Source: Sphingobacteriales bacterium (GTDB lineage Bacteria; Bacteroidota; Bacteroidia; Chitinophagales; Chitinophagaceae). Taken from it: 64,000 bases of DNA. The notes under the pieces are model-generated. The model had not been told where the DNA came from. It did not search any database and was given only the letters and a program-made list of their open reading frames with translations. The stretch lies in NCBI GenBank assembly GCA_016200915.1, contig JACQDV010000092.1:1-64000 (forward strand), in the 5' to 3' direction. Each line of letters starts with the position of its first letter. Position 1 is the stretch's first letter. Positions 52,501 to 60,688 of the stretch are shown piece after piece. Both the position numbers and the translations under genes were made by a program.

Positions 52501-52913
52501 AAGAAGGTCAAATTTCTTTGCTGATTGATAGCGAACCCTTAATATTACAAATCGCCGAAGTTGAAATCACCAGCGAGGATATTCCGGGCTGGATGGTGGC
52601 CAATAAAGGGGCTTTAACCGTGGCGCTGGATGTTACTATCACCCCCGAACTGGTAAATGAGGGCAATGCAAGGGAAATTGTAAACCGCATTCAGAAAATA
52701 CGCAAAGACAATGGTTATGAGCTAACGGACAGGATTGCTGTAAAAATAACAGCAGATGAAAGGCTGAAAGAATCCGTTACTCAATTTAATAGCTATATTT
52801 GCGCCGAAATTTTGGCAGACAGTCTTGAATTGGTGCCTGAAATTGCTGATGGCACTGATATTGAGGTTAATGATATTTCATTAAAAGTGTATGTAATAAA
52901 AAAAGGAGAGTAA
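49563..52913 (+). CDS. ileS: Isoleucyl-tRNA synthetase (long, IleRS2-like type)
   Basis: Charges tRNA-Ile. The HIGH motif appears as GIHH (57-60, in SANGMPGIHHV), KMSKR at 662-666, and the editing domain has the FLAWTTTPWTLPSN block. At 1116 residues with a long C-terminal part lacking the zinc-binding end of the E. coli form, it belongs to the long type shared with eukaryotes, often less sensitive to mupirocin. Just before FLAWTTTPW is a stretch of about 20 residues (NERSEFLFKAISNNEQGITN) that seems extra; its DNA is word-like (see findings). The H1/DksA-like gene starts 2 bases after the stop. Confidence 0.97.
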   Translation: MSNKYREFSQLNLPSFEQEILSRWAENHAFEKSVSLRQGAKPFVFYEGPPSANGMPGIHHVISRTLKDLVCRYKSMKGFQVKRKGGWDTHGLPIELGVEKELGITKEDIGKKISVEEYNQKCREAVLRFKDKWDELTRKMGYWVDLNDPYITFKNEYIETLWWILSEFYKKGLLYQSVSIQPYSPAAGTGLSSHELNQPGTYKDVKDTSAVAMFNAVRNERSEFLFKAISNNEQGITNDEVFFLAWTTTPWTLPSNLGLTVGAKIDYVLVQTFNPYTHLPINVILAKALLSKYFKPEGENGDFENYTAEVKLLPWKIITEFKGSQIEECRYEQLLPYEANKETGGDSFRVIVGDFVTTEDGTGIVHTAPAFGADDYKAGKKYGIGILTMVDRQGKFVDGLGEFSNRYVKNYKDDPNYVDVNVDIAVKLKKENRAFKVEKYEHSYPHCWRTDKPVLYYPLDAWFIKTTALRDRMVELNKTINWKPKSTGEGRFGNWLENMVDWNLSRSRFWGTPLPIWRTEDGEEETCIGSIEQLNEGIREANKVLGGDVNKHYLHEGILDLHKPYVDEIILVSKSGKPMKRVPDLIDVWFDSGAMPYAQWHFPFENKETFKESFPADFIAEGVDQTRGWFYTLHAIAALLFDSVAYKTCVSNGLVLDKNGNKMSKRLGNVVDPFKTIETFGADATRWYLITNASPWENMKFDIDGIKEVQRKFFGTFYNTYQFFALYSNVDGFAFKEAYIPLNERPEIDRWILSSLNTLIKRVNEYMDDYEPTQAGRAIEDFVDEHLSNWYVRLCRRRFWKGEYEHDKICAYQTLYECLETISKLIAPISPFFSDVVFNNLNAVTGRNKSESVHHADFPVANESAIDSALEERMQLAQDASSLILSLRKKVNIKVRQPLQKVLIPALNPVMKNQLLKVEDLIKSEVNVKEIEYLEADNSFIQKKIKPNFVALGKKLGPKMKAVSAALAGFTQEQIATLEKEGQISLLIDSEPLILQIAEVEITSEDIPGWMVANKGALTVALDVTITPELVNEGNAREIVNRIQKIRKDNGYELTDRIAVKITADERLKESVTQFNSYICAEILADSLELVPEIADGTDIEVNDISLKVYVIKKGE
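50212..50283 (+). repeat. Word-like stretch inside ileS
   Basis: CGAATAATGAACAAGGAATA followed by ACGAATGATGAAG: repeated GAATAA/GAATGA words encode the extra segment before FLAWTTTPW. The style resembles the intergenic words of this window. Confidence 0.45.
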
Positions 52914-52915
52914 GC

Positions 52916-53767
52916 ATGGCAACTAAGAAAAAAGCGGCTAAACCCGCGGCCAAAAAAGCCAGCAAACCCGTTAAAAAAGCGGCTCCCGCTAAAAAACCGA
53001 TTGCTAAGCCTGCTGCTAAAAAAGCAGCATCAAAAGCAAAGCCTGCAGCTAAAAAACCGGCTGCAAAGCCTAAAGCAGCGCCTGCGGCTGCTAAAAAAGT
53101 AGTTGCTAAAGTTGCTCCTAAGCCGGCACCAAAGCCAGCTCCTAAAGCAGCACCCGCACCTGCCAAAAAAATTGAGGCCCCTAAACCCGTAGCCGTTATT
53201 AAGGAAATACCTAAGACGCCTGCAAAAAAAATGACCCTTGACGAAATGAAGAAAGAAGCAAGAAAAGCTGTAAAAGCAGCCGAGGAGAATATTAAAACTG
53301 TAAAAACATCTGTGAAAACGGCGGTTAAATATAATCCTGAGTTTACGAAAAGTGTGCTGGATGCTCAGGCTGAAAAAGCTGAATCCTCCGGCCCTACTCA
53401 ACGTTATAGCGATGCAGAATTAGGGGAGTTCAGAGAACTGATTCAGCGCAAACTGGATGCAGCTAAGAAAGAACTGGCTTACCTGCAGGGTCTCATTACC
53501 CGTAAAGATGAAATGGGTGGTGATGAAGCTGAAAACCGCTATATGACCATGGAAGATGGAAGTATCAGCATGGAAAGAGAGCAATTAGCTCAAATGGCCA
53601 GCCGCCAGATTACTTATATCGACCACCTGGAAAAAGCATTGATGCGTATTGAAAACAAAACTTATGGTATCTGCCGTGTTACCGGTAAGTTGATTGACAA
53701 AGCCCGTTTACGTGCCGTACCACATGCAACTCTTAGCATTGAAGCTAAGATGGGAATGGTAAAATAA
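52916..53767 (+). CDS. Histone H1-like tail fused to a DksA/TraR-like domain
   Basis: 283 residues. Residues 1-100 are an Ala/Lys/Pro repeat tail (KKAAKPAAKKASKPVKKAAP) like bacterial H1-type proteins. Residues about 160-283 match the DksA/TraR family: a coiled-coil hairpin (LIQRKLDAAKKELAYLQGLI) and the C-terminal GICRVTGKLIDKARLRAVP motif. Only one of the four zinc-ligand cysteines remains (CRVTG; the later pair is absent), so the zinc finger is probably not metal-bound. DksA-type proteins bind the RNA polymerase secondary channel. The gene starts 2 bases after ileS ends and is probably cotranscribed; lspA, often next in relatives, is absent. Confidence 0.9.
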   Translation: MATKKKAAKPAAKKASKPVKKAAPAKKPIAKPAAKKAASKAKPAAKKPAAKPKAAPAAAKKVVAKVAPKPAPKPAPKAAPAPAKKIEAPKPVAVIKEIPKTPAKKMTLDEMKKEARKAVKAAEENIKTVKTSVKTAVKYNPEFTKSVLDAQAEKAESSGPTQRYSDAELGEFRELIQRKLDAAKKELAYLQGLITRKDEMGGDEAENRYMTMEDGSISMEREQLAQMASRQITYIDHLEKALMRIENKTYGICRVTGKLIDKARLRAVPHATLSIEAKMGMVK

Positions 53768-53886
53768 TCCAGCTCAATTTGAAAATAATTAAAGGAGATG
53801 ATAATAATCATTTCCTTTTTTGTTTGCTGCCAATTTCGTTTTCCTGATGCCATATTACCTTTATAGCTGTAAATAAATCTGTAGTT

Positions 53887-54234
53887 ATGTTCAAGAAATT
53901 AAGAACAGTCATTTATCATACTGATGATTTGGAAAAAGCAAAAGAATGGTATATCAGTGTAACCGGTATCTATCCTTATTTTGATGAAGAATTTTATGTT
54001 GGGTTTGATATTGATGGTTGTGAGTTAGGAATTGATCCTGATATGTCATCAGTAAAAGATGGCAATACTTCTGTTGCATACTGGGCAGTAGATGATATTG
54101 AGGCTTGTGTTGAAAAACTAAAACAAGCCAATGCAACTATCATCAATAATGTAAATGAAGTGGGCGGAGGAATTAAAGTGGCCGTAGTGAATGACCCCTG
54201 GGGTAATGCTGTGGGGTTGATTGAAGGTGCTTAA
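53887..54234 (+). CDS. VOC family (glyoxalase/bleomycin-resistance fold) protein
   Basis: 115 residues forming two beta-alpha-beta-beta-beta modules: YHTDDLEKAKEWYISVTG with FYVGFDIDGCELGI in the first, and YWAVDDIEACVEKLKQANA with VVNDPWGNAVGLIE in the second. Metal ligands are suggested by the His and Glu positions, but the reaction cannot be told. It converges on the MsbA-like gene with no gap: the two stop codons are adjacent at 54232-54237. Confidence 0.9.
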   Translation: MFKKLRTVIYHTDDLEKAKEWYISVTGIYPYFDEEFYVGFDIDGCELGIDPDMSSVKDGNTSVAYWAVDDIEACVEKLKQANATIINNVNEVGGGIKVAVVNDPWGNAVGLIEGA

Positions 54235-56058
54235 TTATTTTACTTCCTGCATTTCCACCAATCGTTTGTAAAAACCGTTTTTGGCTACCAGTTCATCGTG
54301 TGTGCCCCTTTCTACAATCCCTCCTTTTTGCAGTACAATAATTTCATCCGCATGACGAACAGTGCTTAAACGGTGAGCAATCACCACCGATGTTCTGTCC
54401 TGCATTAAATGATTGATAGCATCCTGAACCAGACGTTCGCTTTCAGTGTCGAGAGAAGAGGTAGCTTCATCCAAAATCAATATCGGCGGGTTTTTTAATA
54501 CTGCACGGGCAATGGTTAAGCGTTGTCTCTCACCGCCACTTAGTTTGCTTCCTCTATCACCAATGTTTGTATCAAACCCTTCTTCTTTTTGAATAATGAA
54601 GTTATAAGCGTTGGCAATTTTAGCTGCCGTTTCAATTTCTTCTTTGGTTGCATCCGGTTTACCCAAAGCGATATTATTGGCAATAGTATCATTGAATAAA
54701 ATGGGTTCCTGTGTTACGATGCCCATTAAGTTTCTTAAATGTTTTAATGAATACTCTTTAATATTTTTTCCATCAATCGATAACTCACCGCTGCTTACAT
54801 CATGAAATCTTGGAATTAAATCTACCAGTGTTGATTTACCGGCACCGCTGGAACCAACCAGTGCAATAGTTTTACCTTTTTCAATTTTAAGATTGATGTT
54901 TTTCAAAATAGAAACATCTTCATAATTGAACCCAACATTTTTCAATTCAATACTATTATCAAAACTTTCTTTCTTAATTCCGTTGGGATTATCATCTACT
55001 GTTACCGGGGCTTTTAATACTTCTTCAATACGTATAATGGCAGCACTGCCTTTTTGCATATTGTAGAAGGAGGTTGACAATGTTTTTGCCGGGTTGATGA
55101 TATTATAAAACATTCCAAGATAAACGATGAATGTGCCACCACTCAAGCTGCCGCTGCTGTGATTGAGAATTAAAGAACCGCCGTACAAAAGAATAAAACA
55201 GAAAACAAGTATTCCCATCGTTTCACTCAATGGTGAAGCTAAATCACGGCGATAACCAATGGCATTTCTTGTTTGTAATAACTTATTGTTGTTGGAAATA
55301 AAGCGGCCACCTAATAATTTCTCTGCAGTAAACGCTTTAATTACACGTAAGCCAGTTAATGTCTCATCTAAAATAGAAACAGATTCGCCTGACAACTCTG
55401 CAATAACTTTACTTTGTTTTTTCAAACTCCTTCCTATTCGTCCAATCACAAAACCCATTATTGGCAGCAACAATAACATGAACAATGTTAGCTGCACACT
55501 CAGATAAAATAAATAAATAATACAGAAAAGGATTTGCAACGGGTCACGAATCCATCCTTCCAGTGTACCAACAACTGAAGTTTCAATTTCTCCAATATCA
55601 GTCGTCATACGGCTCATGATATCACCTTTTCTTTTTTCTGTAAAAAAACCGATTGGTAACCGCAATATTTTATCATACACTTCCTGTCGTAGCTTAGTAA
55701 CCACCGTATTCTTTAACGGATTAAGAACGTAGTAAGAGAGATAAAGAAAGAGATTTTTAAGAAATATAGAAGTAAGAATAAAGGCACAAATAATCAGCAG
55801 CAGTGAAAACTTATTATCATTAAACTGTTGCGCAAGATTTTGAATAAAGTTCGTTAACCACTGCAATGAATCATTACCTTGTTTACCTGCCTGCTCCAGC
55901 ATATCCGATTTGCCTAAGAATATCAAATTGAAAAAAGGCATGAGCATGCTGATGGAGAAAATTGAAAATACTGTTGAGAGCAATATGAATGTGAAATACA
56001 GGAATATCTTCCCCCGATACTGTTTCAGATAACCAAAAACCCTTGAATATTTCTTCAT
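54235..56058 (-). CDS. MsbA-like ABC exporter
   Basis: 607 residues. Six-helix membrane domain (about 1-320) and nucleotide-binding domain with Walker A GSSGAGKST, signature LSGGERQRL, Walker B ILILDEATSSLD and switch His AHRLS. Organisation and length fit MsbA-type lipid A flippases, though multidrug exporters look alike. A TACTTTTG box lies 26 bases before the ATG, overlapping the divergent rbfA promoter region. A second ABC exporter is at 36.6 kb. Confidence 0.93.
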   Translation of the reverse strand: MKKYSRVFGYLKQYRGKIFLYFTFILLSTVFSIFSISMLMPFFNLIFLGKSDMLEQAGKQGNDSLQWLTNFIQNLAQQFNDNKFSLLLIICAFILTSIFLKNLFLYLSYYVLNPLKNTVVTKLRQEVYDKILRLPIGFFTEKRKGDIMSRMTTDIGEIETSVVGTLEGWIRDPLQILFCIIYLFYLSVQLTLFMLLLLPIMGFVIGRIGRSLKKQSKVIAELSGESVSILDETLTGLRVIKAFTAEKLLGGRFISNNNKLLQTRNAIGYRRDLASPLSETMGILVFCFILLYGGSLILNHSSGSLSGGTFIVYLGMFYNIINPAKTLSTSFYNMQKGSAAIIRIEEVLKAPVTVDDNPNGIKKESFDNSIELKNVGFNYEDVSILKNINLKIEKGKTIALVGSSGAGKSTLVDLIPRFHDVSSGELSIDGKNIKEYSLKHLRNLMGIVTQEPILFNDTIANNIALGKPDATKEEIETAAKIANAYNFIIQKEEGFDTNIGDRGSKLSGGERQRLTIARAVLKNPPILILDEATSSLDTESERLVQDAINHLMQDRTSVVIAHRLSTVRHADEIIVLQKGGIVERGTHDELVAKNGFYKRLVEMQEVK

Positions 56059-56084
56059 TTTTATAAATCCTGCTTAAAAGCAGC

Positions 56085-56102
56085 AAAAGTAGCTAATTTT
56101 AC
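56085..56102. promoter_or_regulatory. Divergent promoter pair for the MsbA-like gene and rbfA
   Basis: TACTTTTG on the minus strand (56085-56092) and TAATTTTA on the plus strand (56095-56102) lie side by side, so the two promoters probably compete. Confidence 0.5.
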
Positions 56103-56122
56103 CCCGACAAAGCAGTTAATAT

Positions 56123-56491
56123 ATGGAGGAAGGAAAACGTCAAAAACAAATAGCCGGGGTAATTATTGAAGAAATAAATACCATTTTTCAGCGGCTTGGC
56201 CTGAACATGCAGGATGGCGGACTGGTTTCTATTTCTGCTGTAAAAGTTACTCCTGATTTGCTGGAGGCAAGGGTTTATCTCAGTCTTTTCCAGGTAAAAG
56301 ATAAAGAAAAGGTGATGCACCGTATAGAGAATAAAGCATGGGAAATAAAAAAAGAACTGGCGGCAAAAATCAAGCACCAGGTTCGCAGCATTCCGCAATT
56401 GAAATTTTTTATGGATGATACGCTTGATCATGTATTTAAAATGGAAGAGTTGTTTAAAAAAATACAGGACGAAAGAAAAGACTCCGAATAA
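56123..56491 (+). CDS. rbfA: Ribosome-binding factor A
   Basis: 122 residues with the KH-like RbfA fold: KRQKQIAGVIIEEINTIFQ, the VSISAVKVTPDLLEARVYLS strands and the late SIPQLKFFMDDTLDH motif. It helps 16S rRNA maturation in the 30S subunit, especially in the cold. The next gene, a LolC/E-like permease, begins 21 bases after the stop, a pairing common in Bacteroidota. Confidence 0.95.
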   Translation: MEEGKRQKQIAGVIIEEINTIFQRLGLNMQDGGLVSISAVKVTPDLLEARVYLSLFQVKDKEKVMHRIENKAWEIKKELAAKIKHQVRSIPQLKFFMDDTLDHVFKMEELFKKIQDERKDSE

Positions 56492-56512
56492 ACCCGACTA
56501 AATCTTTTTGGA

Positions 56513-57730
56513 TTGTACAAACTGTTTGCACTCCGTTATTTTAAAGCCAAGAAATCAACCAACGCCATCAACATTATTTCGTGGGTGAGTGTTACGGCTA
56601 TTGCAGTGGGTGCGGCGGCAATGGTTTTAGTGCTGAGTGTGTATAATGGATTTGAAGATTTGGTGAAATCGCTCTATTCTTCTTTTTATCCAGAAATAAA
56701 AGTTGCTCCTGTATCAGGCAAAACATTATTTATTTCTGATGAACAACTAAAAAAGATTGCTGCTACTCCCGGTGTGGCGGTGTATAGTAAAGTAGCAGAG
56801 GAAAAAGCTGCTGTTATCAATGGCGATTATCAAACTATTGTGAGCATTAAAGGTGTTGATGAAAATTATACGAAGGTTACCGGTGTGGCTGATAAAATTA
56901 TTCGTGGCAAATTTGATTTGGGAACTGCAGATGAGCCATTAGCGATTCTTGGTTCGGGTGTGGAAGGTTTGCTGGGAGTTAATTCTGCCACCAGCATTTA
57001 TCAGCTCACTACTTATATTCCAAGAAAAGCAGTTGAATCAAAAGACCCGAGAGCCTCGTTGCCCCAGGGAAATATTTTACCGGCAGGAACATTTGCCATT
57101 CAACAGGATTTTGATAATAAATATATCATCACCAACCTGGCATTTATAAAAAAACAAATCGGTTTGCAGGATGATGAATACAGTGCTATTGAAATAAAAG
57201 TGAAGCCAGAAGAAAGCATTTCGTCTATAAAAAAAGAATTAATCAGTTTATTAGGCAATGCTTATAAAGTAGAGGACCGTTACGAGCAAAACCGCACTTT
57301 ATACAATGTAATGCAACTGGAGAAATGGGTCATCTTTGGTATTCTCTCTCTTATATTAATTATCGCAGCATTTAACATGATCGGTGCTTTAACCATGCTG
57401 GTACTGGAAAAGAAAAAGGATATACAGGTATTGCAGGCGATGGGGGCAGATAAATCATTTATTAAAAAAGTTTTTTTAAGTGAAGGTGTGTTGCTGGCAT
57501 CTATTGGCGCCTTTTCAGGAATGTTGCTGGCTGTTATCTTTTGCTTATTACAGCAGCAATTTCATTTTATACCATTAGCCGGTAATTCTTTTGTTATTGA
57601 TTATTATCCTGTAAAAGTATTGCCACTCGATTTAGTTGTTATTGCCCTTACTATTTTTATTGTTGCTATCCTTGCTTCCTGGATTCCTGCTACCAAAGCT
57701 TCCAATCAACCGTTTGAATTGAAAGTGTGA
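56513..57730 (+). CDS. LolC/LolE-type ABC permease (FtsX-like)
   Basis: 405 residues. The N-terminal LFALRYFKAKKSTNAINIIS motif and first membrane segment, a large periplasmic MacB-like domain (about 45-265), and three C-terminal membrane segments with the FtsX-domain QVLQAMGADKSFIKKVF loop are typical of the lipoprotein-releasing LolC/E family. The start is probably TTG at 56513; no ATG lies between the rbfA stop and the conserved N-terminus. A LolD-like ATPase is not adjacent. Together with the LolA-like gene at 17.7 kb the window holds parts of a lipoprotein transport system. Confidence 0.9.
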   Translation: MYKLFALRYFKAKKSTNAINIISWVSVTAIAVGAAAMVLVLSVYNGFEDLVKSLYSSFYPEIKVAPVSGKTLFISDEQLKKIAATPGVAVYSKVAEEKAAVINGDYQTIVSIKGVDENYTKVTGVADKIIRGKFDLGTADEPLAILGSGVEGLLGVNSATSIYQLTTYIPRKAVESKDPRASLPQGNILPAGTFAIQQDFDNKYIITNLAFIKKQIGLQDDEYSAIEIKVKPEESISSIKKELISLLGNAYKVEDRYEQNRTLYNVMQLEKWVIFGILSLILIIAAFNMIGALTMLVLEKKKDIQVLQAMGADKSFIKKVFLSEGVLLASIGAFSGMLLAVIFCLLQQQFHFIPLAGNSFVIDYYPVKVLPLDLVVIALTIFIVAILASWIPATKASNQPFELKV

Positions 57731-57805
57731 GCTAAGAGCTTAAAGAGTAAACGAGCAAAAGAGTAATGCCCTCTTTTTCCTCCTTCACTCCTTTTATCTC
57801 TTAGC
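57731..57805. repeat. GCTAAGAG-word hairpin
   Basis: GCTAAGAGCTTAAAGAG on the left and CTCCTTTTATCTCTTAGC on the right form a long imperfect stem; CGAGCAAAAGAG and CTCTTTTTCC continue it inward. It sits at the convergent ends of the permease and transketolase genes. Confidence 0.7.
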
Positions 57806-57838
57806 AAAAAAAAAGGATACCTTTTCGAGCATCCTTTT
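57806..57838 (-). terminator. Intrinsic terminator of the transketolase gene
   Basis: AAAAGGAT (57811-57818 as read on plus) pairs with ATCCTTTT (57831-57838); on the minus strand it is followed by a long T-run. Confidence 0.85.
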
Positions 57839-57860
57839 GAATATATTTTATGAAATAAAA

Positions 57861-58697
57861 TTAATAATCACCCAAGGTCTCCGGCAATTGTGCCAATGCT
57901 TTAGCTAATTGTTCATCATTAGGAGCAATGCCATGCCACTCGTGACCACCTTCCATAAAATCCACTCCTTTACCCATGGCTGTTTTCATCAGTATTACAA
58001 TTGGCTTTCCTTTTCCAACAAATGTTTTTGCTTTTTCTAATGCAGCTACTACTTCATCTACATCATTGCCTTTATCCAGGTGTAACACTTCCCAACCAAA
58101 AGCTTTGAATTTAGCATCTAAATCTCCAACGTTCATCACTTTAACGGTTGGTCCATCAATTTGCTGACCATTCCAGTCGATGGTTGAAATAAGATTATCT
58201 ACTTTATGATGTGCTGCTGCCATTGCTGCTTCCCATATTTGACCTTCTTCCAATTCACCATCACCATGCAATGAATACACAATATTTTTTTCTCCATTCA
58301 GTCTTTTGGTTAATGCAGCGCCTATGGCCACACTCATTCCTTGTCCTAATGAACCCGAAGCAATACGAACACCTGGTAAATGCTCATGCGTAGCAGGATG
58401 CCCCTGTAATCTAGTATTCAGGCGACGGAATGTCTTTAATTCTTCAATTGGGAAATAGCCGCTTCTTGCCAGTGTGGAATAAAACACCGGTGAAATATGC
58501 CCGTTAGATAATACGAATACATCTTCATTAGTTGCATCCATATTAAATTTTGGATCATGATTCATCACTTTAAAGTAGAGAGCAGTAAAGTAATCAGTAC
58601 ATCCTAATGAACCACCCGGGTGGCCGCTTTGTACCCCATGTACCATGCGTACAATATCCCTGCGTATCTGCGTTGCTATATCTTTTAATTCAGCCAT
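57861..58697 (-). CDS. Transketolase, N-terminal subunit
   Basis: 278 residues corresponding to the thiamine-diphosphate pyrophosphate-binding half: VHGVQSGHPGGSLGCTDYFTALY with the catalytic-site His residues, SLHGDGELEEGQIWEAAMAA with the metal-binding GDGE...N motif, and DWNGQQIDGPT. The C-terminal half (transketolase family protein of about 310 residues) is not adjacent on either side, although such split halves are usually neighbours. A TAGCTTCG box lies upstream; a terminator follows. Confidence 0.93.
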   Translation of the reverse strand: MAELKDIATQIRRDIVRMVHGVQSGHPGGSLGCTDYFTALYFKVMNHDPKFNMDATNEDVFVLSNGHISPVFYSTLARSGYFPIEELKTFRRLNTRLQGHPATHEHLPGVRIASGSLGQGMSVAIGAALTKRLNGEKNIVYSLHGDGELEEGQIWEAAMAAAHHKVDNLISTIDWNGQQIDGPTVKVMNVGDLDAKFKAFGWEVLHLDKGNDVDEVVAALEKAKTFVGKGKPIVILMKTAMGKGVDFMEGGHEWHGIAPNDEQLAKALAQLPETLGDY

Positions 58698-58713
58698 GTT
58701 TTAAAAATTGCGG

Positions 58714-58721
58714 CGAAGCTA
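58714..58721 (-). promoter_or_regulatory. Putative -7 box (TAGCTTCG) for the transketolase gene
   Basis: Matches TAnnTTYG on the minus strand, 16 bases before the ATG. Confidence 0.45.
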
Positions 58722-58891
58722 AAGGTTTTTTTTATGAGACCCGGTAAACTTTTTCAACAAAAAGGGAGTCTATGATGAGGAAATAGGGGTTTTTCAGCTA
58801 TTAATACGATCAATCATATTAATATTTGTCATAAGTTCGCATAGCAGTACAAAGGAAGAAAAACACCGGTAACCAAACTAAAAAACACTGC

Positions 58892-60016
58892 ATGGATCAT
58901 CTTTTAATTGGCGTTTCAATTGCGTTTATAGTAACGTTTTATGCTATACCTGTAATTATACGAGTAGCCGATATAAAAAAATTATACGACGAACCCGATG
59001 AACGCAAAATTCACAGCAGTCCTATCCCATCTCTGGGAGGTTTGGGTATTTATGCAGGGTTTTTACTCGCAATTCTCATTGCATCTCCCGAACAGAGTTC
59101 CGAACTTCAATATTATATTGCTGCTTCATTGGTAATCTTTTTCCTTGGATTGAAAGATGATATTCTCATTTTATCTCCCATCAAAAAATTTCTGGGACAG
59201 TTATTGGCAGCCTTTATCATTATTTATAAAGGTGGCGTACAAATTATTAGTATGCACGGTTTTTTGGGGGTACAGCAATTACCGGAATTCTTTAGCCTTG
59301 CATTAACTTATTTCACCGTTATTGTGGTCATTAACTCGTTTAATTTAATTGATGGCGTTGATGGTTTGGCCGGCTCTTTAGGCGTGTTTACTTCCGCTGC
59401 TTTTGGATTGTATTTCTTCAGCGTTAATCAACTCATGTTTTCGGTAATGGGTTTTGCTTTGGCCGGTTCATTAGCAGCATTCCTTATTTTCAATTATTCT
59501 CCGGCCAAAATTTTTATGGGTGATACGGGTGCCATGCTGATAGGCTTAGTGAATTCGATTTTAGTAATTAAATTCATTAATGCTGCTGATGATCCACATT
59601 TAGGTGGGTTAGCACCACTGGCCGCAGCACCCGCAATTGGTTTTGCAATTTTAATGATTCCTTTATTTGATACCCTGAGAGTGTTTGGCATACGCATTTT
59701 ATATCGTCGTTCACCCTTTAGCCCGGATCGAAATCATATTCATCATTTATTACTTGACAGAGGTCTGTCACATAAGATGGTAACATTCACCATTGTTACT
59801 GCCAATATTCTATTTGCGGCTATTGCTTATTTTTTCAGAAACGCAGGCAGCACCTGGCTCATCTTTGGCATGGTGAGTACCGGCTTCTCCGTAATTTCTA
59901 TTCTTTTTTACTCAAAGCCGAAACCAAAATTATTTGCTGCATCTGAAGAAGAAAATGAAAAGGAAACAAAAGTTATCCCTTTCATAAAACCCAAAGCTGT
60001 TGTCAACGACGAATAA
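58892..60016 (+). CDS. WecA/MraY-family polyprenyl-phosphate sugar-1-phosphate transferase
   Basis: 374 residues, about ten membrane segments. Motifs: DEPDERKIHSSPIPSLGGLG, LGLKDDI (catalytic Asp pair), NSFNLIDGVDGLAGS, FMGDTGAMLIG and DRNHIHHLLLDRGLSH. The last, with its HIHH block, is typical of WecA-like UDP-GlcNAc:undecaprenyl-phosphate transferases rather than MraY. It starts glycan chains on the lipid carrier that UppP regenerates. The last 40 residues are charged and cytoplasmic. frr follows on the same strand. Confidence 0.92.
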   Translation: MDHLLIGVSIAFIVTFYAIPVIIRVADIKKLYDEPDERKIHSSPIPSLGGLGIYAGFLLAILIASPEQSSELQYYIAASLVIFFLGLKDDILILSPIKKFLGQLLAAFIIIYKGGVQIISMHGFLGVQQLPEFFSLALTYFTVIVVINSFNLIDGVDGLAGSLGVFTSAAFGLYFFSVNQLMFSVMGFALAGSLAAFLIFNYSPAKIFMGDTGAMLIGLVNSILVIKFINAADDPHLGGLAPLAAAPAIGFAILMIPLFDTLRVFGIRILYRRSPFSPDRNHIHHLLLDRGLSHKMVTFTIVTANILFAAIAYFFRNAGSTWLIFGMVSTGFSVISILFYSKPKPKLFAASEEENEKETKVIPFIKPKAVVNDE

Positions 60017-60046
60017 TAGTTTTCTCATTTTTTGCTCCTGATTAGT

Positions 60047-60054
60047 TAGCTTTG
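60047..60054 (+). promoter_or_regulatory. Putative -7 box (TAGCTTTG) for frr
   Basis: Exact TAnnTTTG, 20 bases before the frr ATG, so frr likely has its own promoter. Confidence 0.6.
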
Positions 60055-60074
60055 CTCCGCTAAAATTTTATTTT

Positions 60075-60635
60075 ATGGCTGATATTGCTTCAATACTGAA
60101 TGAGACCAAAGATCACATGCAAAAGGCTATTGCCCATCTTGAATCGGAACTTACTAAAATAAGAGCCGGAAGGGCTACCCCGCAAATGCTGGATGGATTA
60201 GTGGTAGATTATTATGGCAACCCCACTCCTGTTAACCAGGTTGGAAATATTACTGTACTGGATGCAAGAACCATCACCATTCAACCATGGGAAAAAAATA
60301 TGCTGCAGCCCATTGAACGTTCTATCATCGCTGCTAACATTGGTATTACTCCTCAAAATGATGGTGTGCAAATTCGCTTATTCTTACCACCGTTAACGGA
60401 AGAAAGAAGAAAAGAACTGGTAAAGAAAGTAAACGCAGAAGGCGAACATTCAAAAGTGGCCATCCGTAATATTCGCAGAGATGCCATTGAAAAAATTAAA
60501 AAATTGCAGAAAGACGGGTTGAGTGAAGATGCAGCTAAAGACACTGAAAAAGAGGTGCAGGATACGACGGATAAACATATTGCACTTATCGATAAACACC
60601 TCCAGGCTAAGGATAAAGAAATTATGTCTGTGTAA
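60075..60635 (+). CDS. frr: Ribosome recycling factor
   Basis: Splits ribosomes after termination together with EF-G. 186 residues: the three-helix bundle (HMQKAIAHLESELTKIRAGR, ERRKELVKKVNAEGEHSKVA, DKHIALIDKHLQAKDKEI) and the inserted beta domain (VDYYGNPTPVNQVGNI) are complete. pyrH, its usual upstream partner, is not adjacent. A terminator follows the stop. Confidence 0.97.
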   Translation: MADIASILNETKDHMQKAIAHLESELTKIRAGRATPQMLDGLVVDYYGNPTPVNQVGNITVLDARTITIQPWEKNMLQPIERSIIAANIGITPQNDGVQIRLFLPPLTEERRKELVKKVNAEGEHSKVAIRNIRRDAIEKIKKLQKDGLSEDAAKDTEKEVQDTTDKHIALIDKHLQAKDKEIMSV

Positions 60636-60660
60636 GCCCAATGAAATATTTAATTAAGAG

Positions 60661-60688
60661 ATCCGGTTAGTAATAGCCGGATTTTTTA
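60661..60688 (+). terminator. Intrinsic terminator of frr
   Basis: ATCCGG / CCGGAT stem (60661-60666, 60677-60682) followed by a T-run, just before the end of the convergent transporter gene. Confidence 0.85.

Noticed and set aside
52867-53166. Ala/Gly-rich frame on the minus strand
   Set aside because: Antisense shadow of the AAKKP repeat tail of the H1/DksA gene.
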